DNA of 5,592 nucleotides. It comes from an uncultured bacterium. Its GTDB lineage: Bacteria; Patescibacteriota; Patescibacteriia; CAIQCM01. Of this stretch, positions 1-4,890 are shown piece by piece. The position numbers and the translations under genes are program-made. How positions within the stretch are numbered: position 1 is the stretch's first letter; each line of letters starts with the position of its first letter. The stretch covers positions 1 through 5,592 of the forward strand of contig CAIQCM010000136.1 in assembly GCA_903870305.1 (NCBI GenBank), written 5' to 3'. The notes under the pieces are model-generated. The model did not search any database. It saw nothing but the letters and a program-made list of their open reading frames with translations, and had not been told where the DNA came from.

Positions 1-1044
1 AACAAACAAATTGTTTTTTTGATATTGGCCGCGATAACGGCTTTTTCGCCGTTTTCGGTTAATGCGCAGGTTTACCAATATAATGGCAGGCATGGGGCGC
101 CGGTTATTGCGATATCGGGACCGCCCAGCATTATTTTCCCCGTCCAAGGAGGAGCCAGTTTTACCGATGACTTTGGCGATGCGCGGAGCGGTCATGTGCA
201 TGAAGGCAACGACCTTATTGCGCCGAAGATGACGCCAATTCTGGCCGCGCGCGGCGGGCGGATCGTTTTCGCACCAACAACCGAACCCTCTTACGGTTAT
301 ATGATCACGATTTCCGGCGACGATGGCTATACTTACAATTATATTCACATCAATAATGACACGCCGGGAACCGATGATGGGATTGGCGGACCGCAATACG
401 CATACGCGCCCGGCATCAAAGAAGGAGTAACGGTTACGCAAGGACAGCATATCGCTTGGGTCGGGGATTCCGGGAATGCCGAGGCCACCGTCTCGCATCT
501 TCATTTTGAAATACGCATCGCCGACGGCAGCGCCATCGATCCGTATCCGTATCTGAATGCGGCCTTGAAGATTTACACCTACAATGTGGCCTCGGTAGAG
601 GCCGCCAGCCCGACGATCAATTCCGACAAAGGTCTGGTTGTAAATCCCGCGACGGCTCTTCATTGCGTGCCCGGTTCGCTCGTCCGCACGCCCGTTAGTT
701 CCTCGGTCTATTATTGCGGTTCGGACGGCGGCCGCTATGTTTTTCCAAACGCGCAAACCTATGCCACTTGGTACAAGGATTTTTCATCGGTTCAAATGAT
801 CACGATCCAAGACATGGCCGCCATTCCGCTCGGCGGAAACGTGACCTATCGTCCGGGAATGAAACTTGTGAAGATCCAAACCGACACCAAGGTGTACGCC
901 GTCGATAGGAATGGCACGCTCCGCTGGATCTCCTCGCCCGCCATCGCCGCGAAGTATTACGGCGCGACCTGGTCGAAGAAAGTCGAAGATATCCCCGACG
1001 CCTTTTTTACCAATTACAAGATCGGCGATTCGGTGACGAAATAA
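1..1044 (+). CDS. Exported M23/LytM-family peptidase with C-terminal Patescibacteria-type repeat modules (5' partial)
   Basis: A probable secreted or envelope metallopeptidase that cuts peptidoglycan cross-bridges. The frame is open to base 1. The TTG at 19 is only the first possible start inside the window; the codons before it (NKQIVF) look like the front of a signal peptide, so the true start is probably upstream. A hydrophobic segment follows and ends at VNA|Q, a plausible signal peptidase I site. Counting from TTG 19, the M23 zinc site is visible: H61 and D65 (HEGND) with H162 of the HLHFE motif (160-164), plus H110 in YIHIN as a candidate catalytic histidine. Residues about 219-280 and 281-339 form two related modules (pattern LV...VYY/VYAV..G.YVF/LRWI...). 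I know such modules from Patescibacteria surface proteins; their function is unknown to me, with wall or surface anchoring an inference. The peptidase call is strong, its substrate unproven. Confidence 0.9.
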   Translation, partial: NKQIVFLILAAITAFSPFSVNAQVYQYNGRHGAPVIAISGPPSIIFPVQGGASFTDDFGDARSGHVHEGNDLIAPKMTPILAARGGRIVFAPTTEPSYGYMITISGDDGYTYNYIHINNDTPGTDDGIGGPQYAYAPGIKEGVTVTQGQHIAWVGDSGNAEATVSHLHFEIRIADGSAIDPYPYLNAALKIYTYNVASVEAASPTINSDKGLVVNPATALHCVPGSLVRTPVSSSVYYCGSDGGRYVFPNAQTYATWYKDFSSVQMITIQDMAAIPLGGNVTYRPGMKLVKIQTDTKVYAVDRNGTLRWISSPAIAAKYYGATWSKKVEDIPDAFFTNYKIGDSVTK

Positions 1045-1074
1045 AAACCTGACGCTGATAATTTTTCTGAACAC

Positions 1075-1099
1075 GCGTCTCCGATGTCCATCGGAGCGC
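1075..1099. other. Intergenic hairpin without a U-tract
   Basis: CTCCGAT (1079-1085) and ATCGGAG (1090-1096) pair around the loop GTCC. The stem is extended by GCG/CGC across a single bulged T. No T-run follows, so it is not a canonical intrinsic terminator. It may protect the 3' end of the peptidase mRNA or be a remnant of a dispersed palindrome. The rest of 1045-1167 shows nothing else I can support. Confidence 0.4.
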
Positions 1100-1167
1100 T
1101 ACGCCCGTCGAGCAGAATTCGGTGATTAAATAGTAATCGAGCATACAACTAAATGTTGTTTATAAAT

Positions 1168-1203
1168 AACGCCGCACATTTGAAGAGTGCGGCGTTTATT
1201 GTT
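1168..1203. terminator. Bidirectional terminator between the converging peptidase and GNAT genes
   Basis: A perfect 10-bp GC-rich stem, AACGCCGCAC (1168-1177) and GTGCGGCGTT (1187-1196), encloses a 9-nt loop. On the + strand it is followed by TTTATTGTTT, and on the - strand by TTATTTATAAAC, so it can act both ways. The right arm touches the stop codon of the acetyltransferase (1196-1198). Confidence 0.75.
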
Positions 1204-1747
1204 TGATTCGGTTTTTTTCTATCCATTTCTCTCGGAGAAGGCCGAAGAGAATAGTGTCGTGGTATTGTCCACATCTGAAGACGGCTTCTTTTAATATTCC
1301 TTCGCGTACAAATCCTTGTTTTTCAAGAGTGAGTAAACTTCTTGTATTGAAGCCGTATGCACCGGTGTATATTCGGTGCATATTTAATCGTGAAAAAGCA
1401 AAGTCGAGGACGAGACTTGTTGCCTCTGGTGCAAATCCTTTGCCCCAATAGTCTATCTCGCCTATAGCGATGCTAATTTCGGCATTCGAATTACGCCTAT
1501 CGATTTTATGCAGTCCGATGCAGCCAATGGATTGTTTTGATGTTGATGTGTCAATGACCCAGAGAATATCCGTAGCCGCTCGTCGAGTGCGAAGATCATT
1601 CAACCATTTTGCTTCGCTAATTTCTGTGACCGGTTGGGTGATAGCTAGGTTGCTTGTCACCGTTGGATTGTTGAACCATCTAACAAGGGTGGGGATATCA
1701 CGATTGTGTGGTGGTCGAAGGTTAATTCGTTTTCCAATTATTCGCAT
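1196..1747 (-). CDS. GNAT-family N-acetyltransferase (RimJ/RimL-like, Acetyltransf_3 type)
   Basis: A full-length 183-residue acetyl-CoA-dependent acetyltransferase, the usual size for RimJ/RimL-like proteins. The N-terminus has the family's LRPPHNRDIPTLVRWFNNP pattern. The acetyl-CoA pyrophosphate loop is at about 100-109 (YWGKGFAPEA). The second conserved block is at 134-146 (NTRSLLTLEKQGF), followed by VREG and a C-terminal GQYHDTILFGLL segment. The ATG at 1747 is supported by AAGGAGG four bases upstream and by a close promoter. Members acetylate protein N-termini, amino sugars, polyamines or antibiotics, and nothing here fixes the substrate. It is divergent from the radical SAM gene across 126 bp, so a role in tailoring the neighbouring peptide is possible but pure inference. 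It is visibly more AT-rich than the flanking peptidase and trpS. Confidence 0.9.
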   Translation of the reverse strand: MRIIGKRINLRPPHNRDIPTLVRWFNNPTVTSNLAITQPVTEISEAKWLNDLRTRRAATDILWVIDTSTSKQSIGCIGLHKIDRRNSNAEISIAIGEIDYWGKGFAPEATSLVLDFAFSRLNMHRIYTGAYGFNTRSLLTLEKQGFVREGILKEAVFRCGQYHDTILFGLLREKWIEKNRIKQ

Positions 1748-1750
1748 TTG

Positions 1751-1758
1751 CCCTCCTT
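1751..1758 (-). promoter_or_regulatory. Ribosome binding site of the GNAT gene
   Basis: On the - strand AAGGAGGG lies four bases before the ATG at 1747. It is the only strong Shine-Dalgarno in the area and fixes the start codon. Confidence 0.8.
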
Positions 1759-1763
1759 TATAT

Positions 1764-1791
1764 ATAGTATGGTATTTTCACTTTTCGTCAA
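1764..1791 (-). promoter_or_regulatory. Sigma70-type promoter of the GNAT gene
   Basis: On the - strand TTGACG (1786-1791) lies 16 bases before TACTAT (1764-1769), close to consensus -35 and -10 boxes. Transcription would start a few bases downstream, giving a very short leader that carries the AAGGAGG ribosome site just before the ATG at 1747. Confidence 0.65.
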
Positions 1792-1873
1792 TATCCGGGC
1801 CATCTTGACAAGGGGTCGGTCTTAATGCACGATTGGGATAGTCATTGACAATCTTCTCAATTGTGGAGTTCAA

Positions 1874-3142
1874 ATGGAAAACATCACACGAATTTACCAT
1901 GGCCTTCCTGCTGTTTTGGTTGATGATCATTGGGTAGTTATTTCATCAAAGTTCGACGAGATTGCGAGGATCGCTGTCAACCAAATTGATGACGCCGGTA
2001 CCTACGAAGAATTGCTTGGTCGTAGTTTTTTCCAATCATCGGTGCGAGAAAGCGGTTCAAGAGTATCGCTCGTCACCCTGATCACGACAAGTGATTGCAA
2101 CTTGCGCTGTAGTTATTGCTTTGCCAATTCAGGAGAAAGCTGCCGGGTGATGTCTAGCGATATTGCGTTTGCCGCAGTTAGACGCGCTCTAGAAAATTCT
2201 TCCGGGCGCAAACTCTCCGTTGCGTTTTTTGGGGGCGAACCGACGCTGACGCAAGGGTTGATTCGCGCGGTCGTTGATTACGCGACGACCGAAAGCGGGA
2301 AAATCGGCACCGAGGTTGAGTTTTCTATTACCACTAACGGCGTTGTTAATCCGTCGTTTCTTCAATTCCTAATCGAGCGTCAGTTTTTGTTCACGGTTTC
2401 GGTTGATGGTCCGCCAGATATCCAAGATTACCAAAGGCCACTTAAGAGTGGTGGTCCATCATCGGCTCATGTCGCCCGAACCATTGAGTCGTTGGTGCAG
2501 GGTGGAGCAAACTTCAAACTTAGAGCAACTGTGACGGAGTATTCCGTTGGTAAAATGGCGGAGATGGTCGCGTGGGCGGGTTTGTTGGGTGTAAAAGAGA
2601 TTCATTTTGAACCGTTGAGCGTCGCGGGTCGGGCCGCTTTAGTCACAAAAGGTGTTGGTCTGGACCGCCCGAAACTCCAAGAGTTTATTGCGGGTTTGAA
2701 GTCAGCAATTATCATGGGTAATCAATCTGGGGTTGGTGTTGTGAATTCTGCATTCATGAATCTTGCTTCCGGGGGGAATAGTTTTTGCGATGGCGACTCG
2801 AAGTATCGCTTTGCGATTACCTACGACGGCCAGGTGACGACATGCGTCGAGGTTCAGGACAGGTGCCATCCTGTCGCAGCGGAGTTCATGGTTGGAGGAT
2901 ATGATCCGGTACGAGGGGTGATTGATTCGACTAAAAGTCGCGGCCGCGCATGTCTAGTAAATATTCGAAAGGAGGAATCGGCTTGCGTTTCCTGTTTCGC
3001 TTCTTCGGTTTGTGGGGGTGGTTGTCCGGTAAGGAACTTCCATACGACAGGGGATTCTGGTAAGGTAGATCCGTATCGGTGTGCGCTGGTTAAAGAAATG
3101 TTGGTCTTTGCTTACGATTTGCTAGATAAGGAATCTGAGTAG
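1874..3142 (+). CDS. Radical SAM/SPASM peptide maturase (RiPP-modifying enzyme)
   Basis: A 422-residue radical SAM enzyme, predicted cytosolic. The [4Fe-4S]-SAM motif CxxxCxxC is at C75, C79 and C82 (CNLRCSYC), followed by the SAM-contacting FFGGEP at 118-123. The C-terminus has the SPASM pattern for auxiliary clusters: C305-x13-G-x4-C324, then C371-x2-C374-x5-C380-x3-C384-x18-C403, near the family signature. Such enzymes form thioether, C-C or other bonds in ribosomal peptides, or build cofactors from them (PqqE, MftC). Residues 1-70 precede the barrel and could form a leader-peptide recognition region, which sequence alone does not prove. The ATG at 1874 has a modest GGAG five bases upstream. 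The 24-codon ORF 25 bp downstream, with a much stronger ribosome site, is the natural substrate candidate. An anaerobic sulfatase-type maturase is the main alternative, but no sulfatase is adjacent. Confidence 0.93.
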   Translation: MENITRIYHGLPAVLVDDHWVVISSKFDEIARIAVNQIDDAGTYEELLGRSFFQSSVRESGSRVSLVTLITTSDCNLRCSYCFANSGESCRVMSSDIAFAAVRRALENSSGRKLSVAFFGGEPTLTQGLIRAVVDYATTESGKIGTEVEFSITTNGVVNPSFLQFLIERQFLFTVSVDGPPDIQDYQRPLKSGGPSSAHVARTIESLVQGGANFKLRATVTEYSVGKMAEMVAWAGLLGVKEIHFEPLSVAGRAALVTKGVGLDRPKLQEFIAGLKSAIIMGNQSGVGVVNSAFMNLASGGNSFCDGDSKYRFAITYDGQVTTCVEVQDRCHPVAAEFMVGGYDPVRGVIDSTKSRGRACLVNIRKEESACVSCFASSVCGGGCPVRNFHTTGDSGKVDPYRCALVKEMLVFAYDLLDKESE

Positions 3143-3154
3143 AAAATCGGTAGA

Positions 3155-3163
3155 AAGGAGGTG
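3155..3163 (+). promoter_or_regulatory. Very strong Shine-Dalgarno for the small peptide ORF
   Basis: AAGGAGGTG is nine contiguous bases complementary to the usual 16S anti-Shine-Dalgarno. GGAGG ends six bases before the ATG at 3168, an ideal distance. It is stronger than the GGAG of the enzyme gene upstream, as expected when a peptide substrate must outnumber its enzyme. It is the main evidence that the 24-codon ORF is translated. Confidence 0.85.
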
Positions 3164-3167
3164 TATC

Positions 3168-3242
3168 ATGATCGTTCGCAAACTAAAGCGCCCCAAAGGA
3201 CTCTTGATTGTTAGTGGTCGATTGGGAAATTGCGACGATTGA
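3168..3242 (+). CDS. Candidate 24-residue RiPP precursor peptide
   Basis: A short ORF with ATG at 3168 and TGA at 3240-3242, 25 bp after the radical SAM gene and before that unit's terminator. The N-terminal part is basic (MIVRKLKRPK), the middle hydrophobic (GLLIV), and the end is SGRLG followed by Asn-Cys-Asp-Asp. The ideal ribosome site, the place next to a SPASM enzyme, and the length (comparable to PqqA and MftA) make it the likely substrate. The single Cys with adjacent Asp residues near the C-terminus is an attractive site for a thioether or other radical modification, by analogy with Cys-containing RiPPs. The mature product and its export or cleavage are unknown, and no protease or transporter gene is visible nearby. 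I do not recognise the peptide family. Confidence 0.7.
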   Translation: MIVRKLKRPKGLLIVSGRLGNCDD

Positions 3243-3271
3243 CATCCGCTGTCACTCGTTGCGATCTTCTT

Positions 3272-3306
3272 GGGGTGGTGGTGCCGATACCATCACCCCT
3301 CTTTCA
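3272..3306 (+). terminator. Terminator of the radical SAM-peptide unit
   Basis: GGGGTGGTGGT (3272-3282) pairs fully with ACCATCACCCC (3289-3299), with one G-U wobble and a 6-nt loop. The tail TCTTTCA is only moderately T-rich. It closes the enzyme-peptide transcript and separates it from the DUF952-like gene. Confidence 0.7.
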
Positions 3307-3327
3307 TACATAAATTAATTAACCTTT

Positions 3328-3720
3328 ATGGATATTAATACTGAAAAAATAGTTAGTGATGTTTCTGTGGTGCCGCAAACATTGTATCATTTAGTGCCAG
3401 CGGATCTTTATGATACATTTATTGATAAGAATGGGAATTATGATTGCCGTAACAGAGTTAAATGGGGAAAAAATAGTCCATTTATCCATACCACAACGGA
3501 TATCAAGACTCTAAAGGAAAAAATAATCGGAAATTTTGTTAAATATATTCCCGGGGTTGATTTTCTTTTACTGGAAATAAAAATGAATGATATCGTCGCC
3601 AAAATTACCTATTCTGATCAGAATGGGACAAGGTATTATCACCTTTGGACATTTCTGCCAAAAGGTTCGTACACTACCCACATAATTAAGCGACGTAGCG
3701 ACGGAGGTTTTGTTTTATGA
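3328..3720 (+). CDS. DUF952-like protein
   Basis: A 130-residue soluble protein with no signal peptide or membrane segment. It has the DUF952 layout: LYHLVP at 19-24, SPFIHTT at 50-56 (the family's FIH-T/S motif), a hydrophobic LLLEI strand at 80-84, and a C-terminal YYHLW at 103-107 matching the family's HLY element. From memory DUF952 proteins have an ADP-ribosyltransferase-like fold; activity is not established. The ATG at 3328 is the first start after an in-frame stop at 3316-3318, yet no Shine-Dalgarno precedes it (TTAATTAACCTTT), so translation may be weak or leaderless. The gene is clearly more AT-rich than its neighbours, suggesting separate acquisition. The stop codon's final A is already part of the downstream terminator. 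No functional link to the radical SAM unit is shown. Confidence 0.7.
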   Translation: MDINTEKIVSDVSVVPQTLYHLVPADLYDTFIDKNGNYDCRNRVKWGKNSPFIHTTTDIKTLKEKIIGNFVKYIPGVDFLLLEIKMNDIVAKITYSDQNGTRYYHLWTFLPKGSYTTHIIKRRSDGGFVL

Positions 3721-3753
3721 AAAAAGACCTCGCAATGGCGAGGTCTTTTTTTT
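3720..3753. terminator. Perfect bidirectional terminator (left copy of the trpS-type terminator)
   Basis: AAAAAAGACCTCGC (3720-3733) and GCGAGGTCTTTTTT (3738-3751) pair perfectly around AATG, with a T-run continuing to 3753 and an A-run on the other side. It ends the DUF952-like gene on + and the trpS remnant on -. It resembles the trpS terminator at 4862-4890 and belongs to the same duplicated segment. Confidence 0.9.
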
Positions 3754-3811
3754 AAAATCCAATTTTCTTCCGCACAATCTGCATCGTTTCTTGCGCCTTG
3801 GCGCGGGCGCG
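3752..3811 (-). pseudogene. trpS: Orphan trpS 3'-end fragment (last 19 codons plus stop)
   Basis: Read on the - strand this encodes RARAKAQETMQIVRKKIGF and a TAA stop, identical at the protein level to the last 19 residues of the trpS gene at the right of the window. By hand alignment the two 60-nt stretches match at 52 positions, and all 8 differences are synonymous (for example CGG/AGA for Arg, GTG/GTT for Val). Homology stops after 3811, where the next gene's promoter begins. An ATG at 3815-3817 would make a 21-residue ORF but lies outside the homology and has no reason to be used. It is a non-functional stump, read as one edge of an integration or recombination event. Confidence 0.85.
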
Positions 3812-3816
3812 GGTCA

Positions 3817-3845
3817 TTGACTTTCGTTTCAGTTTGTACTATATT
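3817..3845 (+). promoter_or_regulatory. Sigma70-type promoter of the cassette gene
   Basis: TTGACT (3817-3822) and TATATT (3840-3845) are separated by exactly 17 bases. The promoter begins only six bases inside the cassette edge at 3811/3812, so the cassette carries its own promoter and does not depend on the insertion site for transcription. Confidence 0.75.
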
Positions 3846-3861
3846 ACGCCGTTGTCCGTGA

Positions 3862-3916
3862 ATCGGGATTTTCCCGATATACGGTCGCAAACCGCGTGCG
3901 GCGGATCCGCACGGTT
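3862..3916 (+). promoter_or_regulatory. Structured 5' leader of the cassette gene (two hairpins)
   Basis: The predicted leader between promoter and ATG is about 130 nt and can fold. ATCGGGA (3862-3868) pairs with TCCCGAT (3872-3878) around TTT. Downstream, GTGCGG (3896-3901) pairs with CCGCAC (3907-3912), extended by AACC/GGTT across a two-base bulge. The rest to 3969 is GC-rich without a coding signal. This could be a regulatory leader or a stability element; no known riboswitch class is recognised. Confidence 0.4.
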
Positions 3917-3969
3917 CTTTCCAAAGGGTGACCGACGCGTTGGCCAATCGGCTACCGTGGCGGCGTACC

Positions 3970-3978
3970 AAGGAAGGG
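3970..3978 (+). promoter_or_regulatory. Ribosome binding site of the cassette gene
   Basis: AAGGAAGGG lies four bases before the ATG at 3983 and supports that start over the overlapping frames. Confidence 0.7.
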
Positions 3979-3982
3979 AAAC

Positions 3983-4702
3983 ATGTCCAAGCACATCACG
4001 ACAGGTCAGGTAAAACGACTCCTAGAGATCGACTCCGAAGGCCACGGCATCGGCGAGGAGGTGCAGGAACTTATTCTGCGCGTTACCTCTGGCGGCGTGG
4101 TCGGATCTGCGGACGATCTGCGCATCATCCAGGCCAAGCGCTATTGGGACATGGGCGTCGGGCGCGTGCTCGGCAAGAAGTCGTTCAAGGAATTCCTTGA
4201 CGCTATTCCCGGAGTTCCCGTCGCACTGCGCGCCGGCGACCAGAGGTTCCCGTATCTTGTGCTTGTGGAACCGCGAATTGGATTGGCTGAGCTCTGTAAG
4301 GTTGGCAACATTGGCTTTGCCGGCGACGACCAAACATTCGTGCCGTATGACGCGCGCCATGCTGATGCGTCATGCCCGTCCTGGATCCGCATCCAAGACG
4401 GTCGTAAGAATCGCAACCGGCGACCGAGCGAATGTCACGAATCGTTCGTCAAGGACGAGCTTGGTCTTACCGCGCTCCAAGGCATTTGCACCTATCTGCA
4501 GGATTCTGCAGTGGTCACTGATCTGAAACATGGTCCGGGCGGCCATGCCATGGACCTTCCGGGTTCATTCTATCGCGGGAGTCGCGTTGGCTACGCGTGC
4601 TTGGGGATCGAGGATGGTCAGGCGAAGTTGAGCTGGTCCATGAATGGCTTGGCCTGTTCGCGCTTCGGTTCCGCTTCACGTCGGGAGTACGAGGCGCTCT
4701 AA
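3983..4702 (+). CDS. Uncharacterised protein, tentatively DUF5701-like
   Basis: A 239-residue soluble protein without signal peptide or membrane helices. It is GC-rich, with a good ribosome site, its own promoter and a strong terminator. Visible blocks are an N-terminal charged helix-rich part (1-75), FPYLVLVEP (89-97), FAGDD (111-115), a basic NRNRRPSEC (143-151), DELGLTALQG (158-167), RGSR (198-201) and a terminal GSASRR (229-234). The order of the last blocks (a P-Y-L/V strand, an ELGLTALQG helix, GSR, GSASR) resembles my memory of DUF5701, a family of unknown function; this match is unverified. The style also recalls hypothetical proteins of Parcubacteria. The gene sits alone in a segment inserted between duplicated trpS ends, which suggests mobility or horizontal transfer. 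No catalytic motif is certain, so I assign no function. Confidence 0.8.
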   Translation: MSKHITTGQVKRLLEIDSEGHGIGEEVQELILRVTSGGVVGSADDLRIIQAKRYWDMGVGRVLGKKSFKEFLDAIPGVPVALRAGDQRFPYLVLVEPRIGLAELCKVGNIGFAGDDQTFVPYDARHADASCPSWIRIQDGRKNRNRRPSECHESFVKDELGLTALQGICTYLQDSAVVTDLKHGPGGHAMDLPGSFYRGSRVGYACLGIEDGQAKLSWSMNGLACSRFGSASRREYEAL

Positions 4703-4728
4703 TCTCAAGTTCTCGGCACTTTTCGTTT

Positions 4729-4765
4729 GCCCTATCGTCCCATTCGGGATGGTAGGGCTTTTTTT
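4729..4765 (+). terminator. Strong intrinsic terminator of the cassette gene
   Basis: GCCCTATCGTCCC (4729-4741) pairs with GGGATGGTAGGGC (4746-4758) over 13 bp, including two G-U wobbles, with an ATTC tetraloop. Seven T follow (4759-4765). It ends transcription 26 bp after the stop codon. Confidence 0.92.
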
Positions 4766-4771
4766 ATCGTC

Positions 4772-4793
4772 GTCCCCGAGCGGCGTCGGGGAC
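4772..4793. repeat. Short palindrome (GTCCCCGA...TCGGGGAC)
   Basis: A perfect 8-bp inverted repeat, 4772-4779 with 4786-4793, around GCGGCG. There is no T-run, so it is not a terminator. Together with the palindrome at 4839 it makes the non-coding stretch 4766-4861 look like dispersed repeat DNA inside the cassette. Confidence 0.55.
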
Positions 4794-4838
4794 CTAATCC
4801 ATATTGGGTGGATGGACGAACGACCAAGTGATGATTGG

Positions 4839-4858
4839 ATTCCCGCCTTCGCGGGAAT
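4839..4858. repeat. Dispersed palindromic repeat, ATTCCC-N8-GGGAAT type
   Basis: ATTCCCGC (4839-4846) and GCGGGAAT (4851-4858) pair perfectly around CTTC, flanked by TGG and GAC. The ATTCCC-8-GGGAAT spacing is that of the dRS3 repeat of Neisseria, and closely similar palindromes are scattered in many unrelated genomes. In one frame it reads WIPAFAGMT, a frequent false-ORF string. It lies just before the right copy of the trpS-end repeat. Confidence 0.7.
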
Positions 4859-4861
4859 GAC

Positions 4862-4890
4862 AAAAAAAGACCCCGTACTGTGCGAGGTCT
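4862..4890 (-). terminator. trpS terminator
   Basis: On the - strand AGACCTCG pairs with CGGGGTCT (one G-U wobble) around a 7-nt loop, followed by a T-run just after the trpS stop. On the + strand the same stem has a C-A mismatch, so it works best in the trpS direction. It is the diverged counterpart of the terminator at 3720-3753. Confidence 0.75.

Larger units (their letters stand above)
3720..3811. repeat. Direct repeat, left copy (trpS 3' end plus terminator)
   Basis: This 92-nt segment (terminator plus 60 nt of trpS coding end) has a same-orientation counterpart at 4862-4957. The longest shared runs are in the coding part, including 14 identical bases TTGGCGCGGGCGCG at the inner edge (3798-3811 and 4944-4957). 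The pair brackets the cassette 3812-4861, as attL/attR-like repeats would. Confidence 0.75.

Noticed and set aside
784..1074. 96-codon - strand ORF opposite the peptidase
   Set aside because: It lies within the well-supported peptidase frame, shows no domain pattern and has no ribosome site; an antisense shadow.
1145..1159. Small hairpin ACAAC-TAAAT-GTTGT before the shared terminator
   Set aside because: Five A/T-rich base pairs are too weak and likely by chance; the GC-rich stem just downstream explains termination.
1045..1195. Possible tRNA or small RNA in the gap after the peptidase
   Set aside because: No T-arm GGTTCGAATCC-like block, no acceptor pairing and no promoter; only the two hairpins already listed.
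1470..1808. 112-codon + strand ORF opposite the GNAT gene
   Set aside because: Shadow of the GNAT frame that also runs through the GNAT promoter and ribosome site.
3314..3321. TTAATTAA palindrome before the DUF952-like gene
   Set aside because: An 8-bp A/T palindrome in an AT-rich spacer is expected by chance and has no partner site.
3639..3971. 110-codon - strand ORF across the trpS remnant
   Set aside because: It crosses the perfect terminator at 3720-3753 and reads the trpS fragment in the wrong frame.
4022..4416. Two overlapping - strand ORFs opposite the cassette gene
   Set aside because: Both mirror the GC-rich + strand gene, which has promoter, ribosome site and terminator; neither has family features.
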